A stretch of 64,000 bases of DNA from Streptomyces sp. NBC_00483 (GTDB taxonomy: Bacteria; Actinomycetota; Actinomycetes; Streptomycetales; Streptomycetaceae): positions 3,472,001 to 3,536,000 of the forward strand of contig NZ_CP107880.1 of the NCBI RefSeq assembly GCF_036013745.1. Reading direction: 5' to 3'. This document shows positions 8,607 through 17,660 of the stretch, in pieces. A program made the position numbers and the translations under genes. The stretch's first letter is position 1. The number at the start of each line of letters is the position of its first letter. The notes under the pieces are model-generated. The model was given only the letters and a program-made list of their open reading frames with translations, was not told the DNA's origin and did no database searches.

Positions 8607-9853
8607 GCACGAACGTCACGAGCAAGGTCCCGGCGGACGCGCCACCGCCGCCGCGCAAGGAGGGCGGGGCGGCCGGGGGCGGCCTGCTCCAGCTCGTCGT
8701 CGACGGCATGCGCCGCAATATGCGCCAGTACGGGATGCTGATCGCGCTCGGTCTGCTGGTCGCCGTCTTCGCCGTGTGGACCGACGGCGACCTGATCCTG
8801 CCGCGCAACGTCTCCAACCTGGTGCTGCAGAACAGCTACATCCTGATCCTCGCGATCGGCATGATGCTGGTCATCATCGCGGGCCATATCGACCTGTCCG
8901 TCGGCTCGTTGACGGCGTTCGTCGGCTCGATGGCGGCGGTCCTCACGGTCAGCCATGACATCTCCTGGCCCGTCGCCATGATCCTCTGCCTGGTGATGGG
9001 CGGCATCGCCGGTTCGATTCAGGGCTGGCTCATCGCGTTCGGCGGCATACCGTCGTTCATCGTGACCCTGGCCGGCATGCTGGTGTGGCGCGGGCTCACC
9101 GAGATCCTGCTCAAGGGGCAGACGCTCGGCCCGTTCCCCGACGGCCTGCAGGATCTCGGCAACGGCTTCCTGCCCGCGGTAGGACCGAACACCAACTACC
9201 ACAACCTCACCCTGCTGCTCGGCGTCCTGCTCGCCGCCGCGGTGGTCTGGCAGGAGATGCGCGACCGGCGCCGGCAGCGCGAATTCTCCCTGGACGTCGT
9301 CCCGTTCAACCTGTTCATACTGAAGCTGATCGCGATCGTCGCGGCGATCGCGGTCGTGACGCTGCTGCTCTCCAGCTACAAGGGCACCCCGATCGTCCTG
9401 ATCGTCCTCGGCGTCCTGGTGGTCGGCTACGGCTATGTGATGCGCAACTCGATCTTCGGCCGGCACATCTACGCGATCGGCGGCAATCTGCCGGCGGCGA
9501 AGCTCTCCGGCGTGAAGGACAAGAAGGTCACCTTCTATGTCTTCCTGAACATGGGCGTGCTCGCGGCCCTGGCGGGTCTGGTCGTCGCCGCCCGGCTGAA
9601 CGCGGCCTCGCCGAAGGCGGGGCTCAACTTCGAACTCGAGGCGATCGCCGCGTCGTTCATCGGTGGCGCGTCGATGAGCGGCGGCGTCGGCACCATCCTC
9701 GGCGCGATCATCGGCGGTCTCGTCCTCGGCGTGCTGAACAACGGCATGAACCTGCTCGGCGTCGGCTCCGACTGGCAGTCGGTGATCAAGGGTCTGGCCC
9801 TGCTCGCCGCGGTCGGCTTCGACGTGTGGAACAAGCGCAAGTCCGGTTCGTAG
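8603..9853 (+). CDS. gguB: Sugar ABC importer permease (GguB type)
   Basis: This 416-residue integral membrane protein starts at ATG 8603, which overlaps the ATPase stop (ATGA). A cytoplasmic N-terminal tail rich in Pro and Gly is followed by about ten hydrophobic segments. The family-typical stretch [18 protein letters not shown] lies after helix 2 and [19 protein letters not shown] near the C-terminus. It presumably forms the homodimeric channel of the ChvE/GguA importer. A 16-bp direct duplication (AAGTCCGGTTCGTA) spans its stop codon at 9838-9869, just before the mutarotase gene. Confidence 0.92.
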   Translation: MSTNVTSKVPADAPPPPRKEGGAAGGGLLQLVVDGMRRNMRQYGMLIALGLLVAVFAVWTDGDLILPRNVSNLVLQNSYILILAIGMMLVIIAGHIDLSVGSLTAFVGSMAAVLTVSHDISWPVAMILCLVMGGIAGSIQGWLIAFGGIPSFIVTLAGMLVWRGLTEILLKGQTLGPFPDGLQDLGNGFLPAVGPNTNYHNLTLLLGVLLAAAVVWQEMRDRRRQREFSLDVVPFNLFILKLIAIVAAIAVVTLLLSSYKGTPIVLIVLGVLVVGYGYVMRNSIFGRHIYAIGGNLPAAKLSGVKDKKVTFYVFLNMGVLAALAGLVVAARLNAASPKAGLNFELEAIAASFIGGASMSGGVGTILGAIIGGLVLGVLNNGMNLLGVGSDWQSVIKGLALLAAVGFDVWNKRKSGS

Positions 9854-9891
9854 TAAGTCCGGTTCGTTACTCACTTTCAGGAGCCGCACAG

Positions 9892-11064
9892 ATGGAACTG
9901 AGCAGACGTACGGTCATGGCATCCGCCGCGGCGGCCGGTGTCGCAGCCACCGCGCTCGGCGGCACGGCACACGCGTCGGGGAGCACCTCCGCGAACGCGT
10001 CGGGAAGCAGGAAGCCCGTGAAGGAGTCCTTCGGCAAGCTCGCCGACGGCACGAAGATCTACCGCTGGTCGCTGGAGAACGGCGGCACGCGCCTGAAGGT
10101 CCTGAACTACGGCGGCATCGTCCAGTCGCTCGAACTCCCGGACCGGCACGGCCGGTACGTGAACGTCTCCCTCGGCTACGACACCGTCGAGGAGTACGTG
10201 GCGGGCACCACGTTCTTCGGCGCCACCATCGGCCGCTACGGAAACCGCATCGCCAAGGGGAAGTTCACCCTGGACGGCAAGGCGTACCAGGTCTCCGTGA
10301 ACGACGGCGACAACTCGCTGCACGGCGGCGCGAAGGGCTTCAACACCCGGGTGTGGGACATCGAGCCCTTCACCTCCGGCTCCGACGTCGGCCTGCACAT
10401 GCACTACACGTCCGTCGACGGCGAGATGGGCTACCCCGGCACGCTGAAGACGACCGTCACGTACACGCTGACGGCGCGCGGCGACTGGCGCATCGACTAC
10501 GAGGCGACGACGGACAAGGCGACCGTCGTGAACCTCACCAACCACACGTACTACAACCTCGCGGGCGAGGGCAGCGGCACGATCTACGACCACGAGCTGA
10601 CGCTGGCCGCCTCCCGCTACACGCCCACCGACGCGGGGCTCATCCCGACCGGTGAGCTGGCGAAGGTCGCGGGCACCCCGTTCGACTTCCGCAAGGCGAA
10701 GCCCATCGACCGCGACATCCGCGACGCCCACCCGCAGCAGATCCTCGCCAAGGGCTTCGACCACAACTGGGCCCTGGACAAGGGCATCACCGCGAAGCCG
10801 GTCCTCGTGGCGACGCTGCGCGATCCGGCCTCCGGCCGCAGCCTGAAGATCGCCACGGACCAGCCGGGCCTGCAGTTCTACTCGGGCAACTTCCTCGACG
10901 GCACGCTCGTCGGCCAGTCGGGTCGCACCTACCGGCAGGGCGACGGCCTGGCGCTGGAGACCCAGCACTTCCCGGACTCCCCGAACCAGCCGAAGTTCCC
11001 GTCGACGGTGCTGCGTCCGGGCGAGAAGTACCGGACGACGACGGTGCACTCCTTCGGCGTCTGA
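9892..11064 (+). CDS. Secreted aldose 1-epimerase (mutarotase)
   Basis: This 390-residue protein starts at ATG 9892 with AGGAG upstream. An N-terminal twin-arginine signal (SRRTVMASAAAAGVAATALG, cleavage near AHA) predicts Tat export. The mature part is a galactose-mutarotase beta-sandwich with GRYGNRIAKGKF, the catalytic-His region VNLTNHTYYNL, and FDHNWAL. The catalytic Glu is probably in LALETQHFPDSPNQP. It interconverts alpha and beta anomers of the free sugar outside the cell before uptake. It sits 38 bp behind the importer permease in the same operon. Confidence 0.92.
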   Translation: MELSRRTVMASAAAAGVAATALGGTAHASGSTSANASGSRKPVKESFGKLADGTKIYRWSLENGGTRLKVLNYGGIVQSLELPDRHGRYVNVSLGYDTVEEYVAGTTFFGATIGRYGNRIAKGKFTLDGKAYQVSVNDGDNSLHGGAKGFNTRVWDIEPFTSGSDVGLHMHYTSVDGEMGYPGTLKTTVTYTLTARGDWRIDYEATTDKATVVNLTNHTYYNLAGEGSGTIYDHELTLAASRYTPTDAGLIPTGELAKVAGTPFDFRKAKPIDRDIRDAHPQQILAKGFDHNWALDKGITAKPVLVATLRDPASGRSLKIATDQPGLQFYSGNFLDGTLVGQSGRTYRQGDGLALETQHFPDSPNQPKFPSTVLRPGEKYRTTTVHSFGV

Positions 11065-11082
11065 CGACGGTCCGAGCATGTA

Positions 11083-11114
11083 AGTGGCCGGGGCCCTGCG
11101 GGGTCCCGGCCACT
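11083..11114. terminator. Bidirectional hairpin terminator between mutarotase and arabinanase
   Basis: A perfect 10-bp stem (AGTGGCCGGG / CCCGGCCACT) with a 12-nt loop lies between two convergent genes. There is no T-run, as is common in Streptomyces. Confidence 0.75.
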
Positions 11115-11131
11115 CGCATGCCCGGTCCGGC

Positions 11132-12157
11132 TCAGTACGCGACGGGCCAACCACTCCCCCAGTTCAGCAGGTTGACGCCCATCTTGGGCGTCCCGCCGTC
11201 CGTCCCGTCGTAGTAGTGGTAGACGAGCAGATCGCCGTCGGAGTCCGCGAGCACGGACTGGCCGCCGGGCCCGATGTACTTGTCGTGCGTGGCGAGCACC
11301 TCGGTGCCGCCGTTCTCCGTCATCCGGACGCCGTTCTTGTCGACGTAGGGGCCGGTCGGCGAACTCGCCCTGCCCACCTTGATCTTGTACGTGGACGAGG
11401 TGCCGGCACAGCAGGTGTCGTACGAGGCGAAGAGGTAGTAGTACGCGCCGTGCTTGACGACCGCGGGGCCCTCGACGGCCTTGGTGCCGCTCGGGCGCGC
11501 GGCCAGTGACCGCACCGCCTTGTCGGCGGCGTACTGCTTGCCCGTCGACGGGTCGAGCCTGATCATCTTGATGCCGGACGACCAACTCCCGAACGACAGC
11601 CACCACTTGCCGTCGTCGTCCACGAAGAGGTTCGGGTCGATGGCGTTGTACCCGGAGGACGTGGTCGTGGCGTGCACGACGCCGTGGTCGGTCCAGGTGC
11701 CCGGCTGTCCGCTCGGCGAGGACGCGAAGCCGATCGCCGAGTGCGTCGAACCGAAGGTCGAAACGGCGTAGTACATCAGGTACTTGCCGCCGTGGTACGA
11801 GACGTCGGGCGCCCACACGTCCTTGTCGGGGTTGTACGTCGACCACCACGACGGGAGCGTCGTGAAGGCGGCGCCCGCGCGCTTGAACGCCGTGCGGTCG
11901 GTGGAGGTGCGGGCCTCGACGCCGTTGTGCGTGGAGTAGACGACGTAGCCGCTCGACGTCTTGACCATCGACGGGTCGTGCACCGACACATCGCCGGTGA
12001 GCACGCCCGAGCCGGGGTAGGCGGCCTGCGCGCTGGCGGGGACGAGGGCGTAGGCGGTCATGACGGCGGCGGACGCGGCGAGCACCGGGATCAGGCGGCG
12101 CTTGCGCAGGGCGTGACGGCGGACGCGCACTCTTCGCGTGGGGGTTTCATCCTTCAT
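11132..12157 (-). CDS. Secreted endo-1,5-alpha-L-arabinanase (GH43)
   Basis: This 341-residue protein starts at ATG 12157. A basic N-terminus, a hydrophobic core and a cleavage site near SAQA-AYPG form a signal peptide. The five-bladed GH43 domain shows the catalytic residues: Asp in VHDPSMV, Asp in NAIDPNLFVDDDG and Glu in TKAVEGPAVV. WWSTYNPDKDVWAPDVSYH is typical of endo-arabinanases. It cuts the alpha-1,5-arabinan backbone outside the cell. The released oligomers could feed the importer and GH51 enzyme encoded at 15-20 kb. The upstream region contains the 25-bp repeats at 12188-12283. Confidence 0.9.
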   Translation of the reverse strand: MKDETPTRRVRVRRHALRKRRLIPVLAASAAVMTAYALVPASAQAAYPGSGVLTGDVSVHDPSMVKTSSGYVVYSTHNGVEARTSTDRTAFKRAGAAFTTLPSWWSTYNPDKDVWAPDVSYHGGKYLMYYAVSTFGSTHSAIGFASSPSGQPGTWTDHGVVHATTTSSGYNAIDPNLFVDDDGKWWLSFGSWSSGIKMIRLDPSTGKQYAADKAVRSLAARPSGTKAVEGPAVVKHGAYYYLFASYDTCCAGTSSTYKIKVGRASSPTGPYVDKNGVRMTENGGTEVLATHDKYIGPGGQSVLADSDGDLLVYHYYDGTDGGTPKMGVNLLNWGSGWPVAY

Positions 12158-12187
12158 ACCGGTGAGTCGCCGCGGGCGGGGCGGGGG

Positions 12188-12283
12188 TTGCCGGGGGCGG
12201 GGCGGGGATTGCCGCGTCACGCACTCAGCGGGGTTGCCGCGTCACACACTCAGCGGGATTGCCGCGTCACGCACGTCACATTC
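12188..12283. repeat. Tandem 25-bp repeats around TTGCCGCGTCAC
   Basis: TTGCCG recurs at 12188, 12209, 12234 and 12259. The last three copies read TTGCCGCGTCAC in an exact 25-bp register, and the first two are preceded by a GGGCGGGGCGGGG block. They fill the region between the divergent arabinanase and aminotransferase genes. They may be multiple operator sites or simple repeat expansion. Confidence 0.7.
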
Positions 12284-12359
12284 GCCCCACGCGCTGAACA
12301 CCGACCGCCACACCCCCGTACTCATGCCCGACACCCACCCGGCCGATGGGAGGCATGTG

Positions 12360-13577
12360 ATGAGCGGAAGCGTCGTCTCGCTGTTCCAGGGCTCGACGGC
12401 CCACTCCCCGTCCTACGGCCAGCTGACGCGGGCCGGGGCGGGCGGCGGCGACGGCGCGGTCATCGACTTCTGCATCCCGTGCAACCCGTACTTCCCCACC
12501 CCCGCGATGCTGGACGCGCTGCGCGGCCGGCTGCACGAGATCCTGACGTACTACCCCAGCAGCGCCGAGCACATCACCGCCGAGCTGTGCCAGGTCCTCG
12601 GCCTCAACCCGGCGACCGTGGCGATGGGCAACGGCTCGACCGAACTCATCACCTGGATCGACCACTTGCTGGTCCGCGAGTCCCTCGCCGTGCCGGTGCC
12701 GACGTTCGGCCGGTGGACGGACCAGCCCATGGAGACGGGCAAGCGGGTCGACATGTTCCCGCTGCCCGAGCGCGACGGGTTCGCGCTCGACCCGGCCGCG
12801 TACGCGGAGTTCATCCACGCGCGCGGCTCGCGGGTCGCCGTCGTCTGCAACCCGAACAACCCGGACGGCGGCCTGCTCCCGCGCCGGGCCCTGCTCTCCC
12901 TCGTCGACGAGCTGCGCCACCTGGACCTGATCGTCATCGACGAGTCGTTCCTCGACTTCGCCGACGCCGACGGCGGGCAGGACCCCAGCCTCGTACAGGA
13001 GGCGGTACTCCGCCCGAACGTGATCGTGCTGCGCAGCCTCGGCAAGAACTTCGGCCTGCACGGGGTCCGCTTCGGCTACCTGGTCGCGAACCCGGGACTC
13101 GCCGGCCGGGTCCGCACGGCGCTCCCCAAATGGAACCTCAACTCCTTCGCGGAGACGGTCGTCTTCATGCTCCGCGAGCACCGCCAGGAGTACGCCGACA
13201 GCCTCCGCCAGGTGACCCGCGACCGCCAGGAGATGCGCTGGCACCTGGCGCGCCTGCGCCCGCTCACCGTCTACCCCTCGCAGGGCAACTTCCTCTACGT
13301 CCGCCTGCCGGACGGCGTCGACGGCGTGGCGGTCCGCGACCGGCTGCTCGCCGAGCACGGCGTCCTGGTGCGCGAGTGCGGCAACAAGATCGGATCGTCC
13401 AGCAGCTTCCTGCGCCTCGTGGTGCGACCCCAACCGGACGTCCTGCGCCTGGTGGCCGGCCTGGAGTCGCTCATGGGGAGCGGGAACGGAGTCGCCGTGC
13501 CCGAGCTGATCGGAGGGACCACCTACAGCTCGGGCACGGCGGCGGTCGACCGCCTCATCCGGACCACGGGAACGTGA
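12360..13577 (+). CDS. PLP-dependent class I/II aminotransferase, histidinol-phosphate aminotransferase/CobD-like
   Basis: This 405-residue enzyme starts at ATG 12360, with GGGAGG six bases upstream. Fold-type I PLP motifs are seen: N164 in CNPNNPDGG, D194 in VIDESFLDF, the Schiff-base K229 in RSLGKNFGLHG and R in LRLVVRP near the C-terminus. The closest families are histidinol-phosphate aminotransferase and CobD/CobC-like threonine-phosphate decarboxylases. There are no his or cobalamin genes nearby, so the substrate is open. The C-terminal 30 residues after the last conserved block are unlikely to be catalytic. Confidence 0.85.
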   Translation: MSGSVVSLFQGSTAHSPSYGQLTRAGAGGGDGAVIDFCIPCNPYFPTPAMLDALRGRLHEILTYYPSSAEHITAELCQVLGLNPATVAMGNGSTELITWIDHLLVRESLAVPVPTFGRWTDQPMETGKRVDMFPLPERDGFALDPAAYAEFIHARGSRVAVVCNPNNPDGGLLPRRALLSLVDELRHLDLIVIDESFLDFADADGGQDPSLVQEAVLRPNVIVLRSLGKNFGLHGVRFGYLVANPGLAGRVRTALPKWNLNSFAETVVFMLREHRQEYADSLRQVTRDRQEMRWHLARLRPLTVYPSQGNFLYVRLPDGVDGVAVRDRLLAEHGVLVRECGNKIGSSSSFLRLVVRPQPDVLRLVAGLESLMGSGNGVAVPELIGGTTYSSGTAAVDRLIRTTGT

Positions 13578-13578
13578 A

Positions 13579-13637
13579 CCTCAGGGAGCATCAGGGGGCC
13601 TCAGGGAGCTCAGGGAGCTCAGGAAGCCTCAGGGGTT
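13579..13637. repeat. CTCAGGG microrepeat array
   Basis: About seven near-copies of CTCAGGGA/CTCAGGGG run through the gap between the convergent aminotransferase and Rrf2 genes and just into the Rrf2 3' end. No hairpin is obvious. Confidence 0.6.
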
Positions 13638-14093
13638 GCGCCAGGCGGCGGGGTCCTCGGCCAGCTCCTTCACCGGATCCGGCAGCCGGTCGTGCGCGAG
13701 GTCGGCGAGCGTGACGCCCTCCAGGATCTTGCGCACGTTGGCCCGCAGCGCCACCCACAGCGGGAGCAGCGGTTCGGCGGGACCGGTGTAACTGAGCGCG
13801 TTCGGCCGTTCACCCCGCACGGAAACGATGGGCCCCTCCACGGCACGTACGACATCGGCAACGGTGATCTCGGCGGCAGGCCGGGCCAGCAGATACCCCC
13901 CGTTCCCACCCCGCTTGCTCACGACGATGCAGCCGCGCCGCAGATCGCTGAGGATCCCCTCCAGGAACTTGTGCGGAATCTCCTGCGCCGCGGCGACGGC
14001 CTCTGCCTTGATCGGGACACCGTCCCCCTCGGCATGAACGGTGATTTCCAGGCAGGCACGTACGGCGTAGTCGGCGCGGGCGGAGATCCTCAT
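13629..14093 (-). CDS. Rrf2-family transcriptional regulator
   Basis: This 154-residue protein starts at ATG 14093 (MRISARADYAVRACLEI). The Rrf2 winged helix is clear, with QEIPHKFLEGILSDLR as helix-turn-helix and KRGGNGGYLLARP as wing (about residues 37-70). Only two cysteines (C14, C55) are present. The three-Cys loop that ligates Fe-S in IscR/NsrR is missing, so sensing by an iron-sulfur cluster is unlikely. CymR-type Rrf2 regulators also lack it and control sulfur metabolism, which fits the divergent TauE-type sulfur-anion exporter. Confidence 0.88.
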   Translation of the reverse strand: MRISARADYAVRACLEITVHAEGDGVPIKAEAVAAAQEIPHKFLEGILSDLRRGCIVVSKRGGNGGYLLARPAAEITVADVVRAVEGPIVSVRGERPNALSYTGPAEPLLPLWVALRANVRKILEGVTLADLAHDRLPDPVKELAEDPAAWRNP

Positions 14094-14226
14094 GCGCTCA
14101 TTGTGGTGGACGTTCGCGGCGCGCGGTGCGGTGGATCTTGCTTGAGTCCTCCGCGGATCTTCCAGCATCTGGGATACACAGATCTTCCCTACCTTTCCCA
14201 TAGGGATGGTGCGTACAGTCGCGACC

Positions 14227-15171
14227 ATGGATTTCTCATGGGCGATAGTCGTCGCGGGTGCGCTCGTCGGTGTGGCAGTGGGCCTCACCGGCATGGGCGG
14301 CGGCGCGCTGATGACACCGATCATGGTGATGCTGTTCGGCGTCAATCCGACGGCGGCGATCGGCAGCGACCTGGCCACCTCCGTCTTCATGAAGCCCTTC
14401 GGAGCGGCGGTGCACCAGCGGGCGGGAACCGTGCGCTGGGACATCGTGCGCTGGCTGCTGCCGACGGCGATGCCGGCGGCGGTCCTCGGCGCACTAGCCC
14501 TCCAGCTCCTCGGTGACGGAGATCAGCTTCAGGAGCGCGTGAAGTACGTCATCGGCGGCGCGCTCGTCCTGGCGGTCGTGGGCATGCTGGCCCGGATGTG
14601 GCTGGACGCGCGGCGCGGCACGGGCTCCGCCGAGGCCGAGGACGCACACGTGGCGGTCCGCCCGCTGGCCACCCTCACCATCGGCCTGATCGGCGGCTTC
14701 ATCGTCGGCATGACGTCCGTCGGCTCCGGCTCGCTGATCATCGTCATGCTGATGCTGGCGCACCCGCGCCTGAAGGCGAACCACCTGGTCGGCACGGACC
14801 TCGTGCAGGCCATCCCGGTGGTCGCGGCGGCGGCCCTCGGCCACGTGATCTTCGGCGACGTCGCCTTCGGCATGGCGGGCACGCTGCTGATCGGCGCGAT
14901 CCCCGGCGTCGTGGCCGGCGCCCTCCTCTCCACCCGCATCTCCGGCCCGGCCCTGCGCTGGGCCCTGGTGACACTCCTGGCGGGATCGGGCCTGGCGATG
15001 TGGGGCGTGTCGGGAACGCCACTGCTGCTGGTGTGCGCGGCGTTCGCGGCGGTGGGAGTGACGGTCACGCTGCGGGGGCGGCGGCGCTCTCTGGTGGTGG
15101 CGGGCTCGTCGGCACCGGCGCCCGCACCCGACGCAGAGAAGGCCGCATCGGAGGCAGGCTCCAGGGTGTAG
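14227..15171 (+). CDS. TauE/SafE-family sulfite/organosulfur anion exporter
   Basis: This 314-residue membrane protein has about eight hydrophobic helices and two family repeats. The first begins GVAVGLTGMGGGALMTPIM (residues 13-31), and the second GGFIVGMTSVGSGSLIIVML. ATG 14227 is taken as start; ATG 14206 in frame is possible. The short intergenic region shared with the rrf2 gene holds three GATCTT motifs (about 14135, 14156, 14181) that could be regulator contacts. The family exports sulfite, sulfoacetate or thiosulfate-like anions, and the Rrf2 neighbour supports a sulfur role. The specific substrate is inferred only. Confidence 0.85.
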   Translation: MDFSWAIVVAGALVGVAVGLTGMGGGALMTPIMVMLFGVNPTAAIGSDLATSVFMKPFGAAVHQRAGTVRWDIVRWLLPTAMPAAVLGALALQLLGDGDQLQERVKYVIGGALVLAVVGMLARMWLDARRGTGSAEAEDAHVAVRPLATLTIGLIGGFIVGMTSVGSGSLIIVMLMLAHPRLKANHLVGTDLVQAIPVVAAAALGHVIFGDVAFGMAGTLLIGAIPGVVAGALLSTRISGPALRWALVTLLAGSGLAMWGVSGTPLLLVCAAFAAVGVTVTLRGRRRSLVVAGSSAPAPAPDAEKAASEAGSRV

Positions 15172-15188
15172 CCGCGCCGCAAGCGCGG

Positions 15189-15235
15189 GACTGTGACGCG
15201 GAACCACGGAAATATCGTGGTTCCGCGTCACAGTC
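15189..15235. terminator. Perfect 20-bp hairpin, bidirectional terminator
   Basis: The arms at 15189-15208 (GACTGTGACGCGG...) and 15216-15235 are perfect 20-bp complements around a 7-nt AT-rich loop (GAAATAT). They separate the convergent TauE and GH51 genes. This is one of the strongest hairpins in the window. Confidence 0.85.
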
Positions 15236-15247
15236 ACAACTCCACGA

Positions 15248-16753
15248 TCACGCCAACCGGATCACATTCCACGACAGCGGTTCCAGGTCCGCCTTGAGGG
15301 TGCCGTCCTCCAGGACCGTTCCCGTCGCCGCGTGCGGCACCACCCGGTCCGGCTCCGTGAGGGTGTTGCGGGCCTCCGGGTCGGTGTCGGAGAGGACGGT
15401 GTGCTCGACGATGCGTGTGAGGTCGAGGCCGTTCAGGGCGACTTCCAGGGGAAGCGTCTCCGTCTGGCTGCGGTTGACCGCGAAGACGGTGAGCGTGCCG
15501 TCCTCGGCGCGGACCGCCGTGGCGTGCAGGAGGTCGGCCGTGCCGTGGCGCCGCGTGTCGTGGGTGGGGCCCGAGACGCGGACGTCGAGGACCTCGCCGC
15601 GGCCGTACTTCGAGGCCGCCGCGAACGGGTAGAACGTCGTCTGCCGCCAGGCGGGGCCGCCCGGCTCGGTCATGATCGGGGCGATGACGTTGACCAGCTG
15701 GGCGAGGCACGCCACCGTGACGCGGTCCGCGTGGCGCAGGAGCGCGATGAGGAGCGAGCCGAAGACGACCGCGTCCGTCACCGTGTAGACGTCCTCCAGG
15801 AGGCGCGGGGCCTCCGGCCAGTCGAGAGCCGCGACCTCGGACTGGGAGCGCGTCTGGTACCAGACGTTCCACTCGTCGAAGGAGAGGTTGATCTTCTTCG
15901 ACGACTTGAGGCGCGCGCCCACGTGGTCGCAGGTCGCCACCACGTTCTCGATGAACGACTCCATGTCGACCGCGGAGGCGAGGAAGGAGTCCCTGTCGCC
16001 GTCGTGCTCCTGGTAGTAGGCATGGAGTGATATGTGGTCGACGAGGTCGTATGTCTCGGCGAGGACCTTCGCCTCCCACTCGGCGAACGTCGGCATCGAC
16101 TGGCCCGAGCTGCCGCACGCGACCAGCTCCACGTCCGGGTCGATCTGGCGCATCGCGCGCGCCGTCTCCGCCGCGATCCGCCCGTACTCCTCGGCCGTCT
16201 TGTGGCCGGTCTGCCAGGGGCCGTCCATCTCGTTGCCGAGGCACCACAGGCGGATGCCGAAGGGGTCCTTGTCGCCGTGCTCGACGCGGAGGTCGGAGAG
16301 GGCGGTGCCGGCGGGATGATTCGCGTACTCCTGGAGTTCGATCGCCTCGGCGACGCCGCGCGTGCCCAGGTTGAGCGCCATCATCGGCTCGGCCTGCGGG
16401 CCGAGCTTCTTCAGGAACGCGATGTACTCGGACAGGCCGAAGCGGTTCGGCTCCGTGGTGCGCCAGGCCAGGTCGAGGCGGGCCGGGCGGTCCTCGACAG
16501 GGCCGACCGAGTCCTCCCACTTGTAGCCGGAGACGAAGTTGCCGCCGGGGTAGCGGATGGTCGTCACGCCCAACTCGCGTACCAGCTCCAGGACATCGGT
16601 GCGCAGGCCCGCCTCGTCCGCGTGCTCGTGCCCCGGCTCGTAGATGCCGGTGTAGACGCAGCGGCCGAGGTGCTCCACGAACGAGCCGAAGAGCCGGGGG
16701 TTGACCTGGGCGACGGTGAAGGCGGGGTCGAGAGTGAAGCGTGCGGTGCGCAA
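15248..16753 (-). CDS. abfA: Intracellular alpha-L-arabinofuranosidase (GH51)
   Basis: This 501-residue protein starts at TTG 16753, chosen because AAAGGA lies five to six bases upstream. There is no signal peptide, so it acts in the cytoplasm. The GH51 acid/base E175 lies in WCLGNEMDGPWQ and the nucleophile E294 in SFDEWNVWY; a C-terminal beta-sandwich follows the barrel. It removes terminal alpha-L-arabinofuranose from imported arabino-oligosaccharides. It is the last gene of a minus-strand operon behind a binding protein and two permeases, 44 bp after the second permease, and ends at the 20-bp hairpin terminator. Confidence 0.94.
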   Translation of the reverse strand: MRTARFTLDPAFTVAQVNPRLFGSFVEHLGRCVYTGIYEPGHEHADEAGLRTDVLELVRELGVTTIRYPGGNFVSGYKWEDSVGPVEDRPARLDLAWRTTEPNRFGLSEYIAFLKKLGPQAEPMMALNLGTRGVAEAIELQEYANHPAGTALSDLRVEHGDKDPFGIRLWCLGNEMDGPWQTGHKTAEEYGRIAAETARAMRQIDPDVELVACGSSGQSMPTFAEWEAKVLAETYDLVDHISLHAYYQEHDGDRDSFLASAVDMESFIENVVATCDHVGARLKSSKKINLSFDEWNVWYQTRSQSEVAALDWPEAPRLLEDVYTVTDAVVFGSLLIALLRHADRVTVACLAQLVNVIAPIMTEPGGPAWRQTTFYPFAAASKYGRGEVLDVRVSGPTHDTRRHGTADLLHATAVRAEDGTLTVFAVNRSQTETLPLEVALNGLDLTRIVEHTVLSDTDPEARNTLTEPDRVVPHAATGTVLEDGTLKADLEPLSWNVIRLA

Positions 16754-16796
16754 GGTGTTCCTTTCGACGAACTGGTTGATCTTCAGGTGCCGGAGG

Positions 16797-17660
16797 TCAC
16801 TGGCCGGCCAGACCGGTATGGGCCACGCCCGCCACGATCTGTCGCTGGAAGAAGACGAAGACGATGATCAGGGGGAGGCTCGCCATGAGGCCGCCGGCCA
16901 TCAGCTGGGCCCACTGGATGCCGTAGGAGTTCATGATGGTCGCGATGCCGTTGGGCATCGTCATCAGGTCGGGGTTGTTGGTGACCATGTACGGCCACAG
17001 GAAGTTGTTCCACGAGCTGATGAAGGTGAAGATGCCGACCGCCGCGAGCGAGGGGCGGGACAGCGGCAGGATGACGGTGAAGAAGATCCGCCAGCGGCCC
17101 GCGCCGTCGATGGCCGCGGCATCCTCCAGTTCCCGCGGGACGCCCTGGAAGAACTTGTAGAGGATGTAGACCATCGACGCGGGCGCGCACTGCGGCAGGA
17201 TCATGCCCCAGTACGTGTCGACCATCCCCATCTGCTGGACCGTGGTGAAGAGGGGGACGCCGAGGACGGCCGGGGAGATCATGAGGCCCGCCATGACCAG
17301 GCCCATCAGGGCGCCCTTGCCCCTGAACTCGGTGCGCGCGAACCCGTATCCGGCGAGCGCGCTGGTCATCACCACGACGGCCGTGACGCACACGGACACG
17401 ACCACGGAGTTGACGAACCAGTTGGTGATGTTGCCGGTCTCGAAGATGGCGGACCAGGCCTGCCAGGTCCAGTTCTCGGGCAGCCAGTGCGTCGGTGAGG
17501 CGACGGCCTCCGTCTCCGACTTCAGCGACGTGAACAGGGCCCAGACCAGCGGCGACAGGAACACGGCGGACACGGCCACCCCGAGGGCGGTGAGCACGAT
17601 CTGGCTCGGGGTCCAGCCACGGCGGGCCTTGACGCGGATCTGCGGGGCGGTGGTGGTCAT
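16797..17660 (-). CDS. Carbohydrate ABC importer permease (MalG/AraQ type)
   Basis: This 287-residue protein has six hydrophobic segments. The cytoplasmic EAA loop typical of binding-protein-dependent permeases is seen as LEDAAAIDGAGRWRIFFTVILP. It overlaps the upstream permease stop by 4 bp (ATGA at 17657-17660). It is presumed to pair with that protein to form the heterodimeric channel for arabino-oligosaccharides. No ATPase gene is present. Streptomyces importers of this class usually share one MsiK-type ATPase encoded elsewhere, so the absence is expected. Confidence 0.92.
   Translation of the reverse strand: MTTTAPQIRVKARRGWTPSQIVLTALGVAVSAVFLSPLVWALFTSLKSETEAVASPTHWLPENWTWQAWSAIFETGNITNWFVNSVVVSVCVTAVVVMTSALAGYGFARTEFRGKGALMGLVMAGLMISPAVLGVPLFTTVQQMGMVDTYWGMILPQCAPASMVYILYKFFQGVPRELEDAAAIDGAGRWRIFFTVILPLSRPSLAAVGIFTFISSWNNFLWPYMVTNNPDLMTMPNGIATIMNSYGIQWAQLMAGGLMASLPLIIVFVFFQRQIVAGVAHTGLAGQ

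Noticed and set aside
12188..12283. A short CRISPR array
   Set aside because: The 25-bp units are directly adjacent with no spacers, and no cas genes are in the window.
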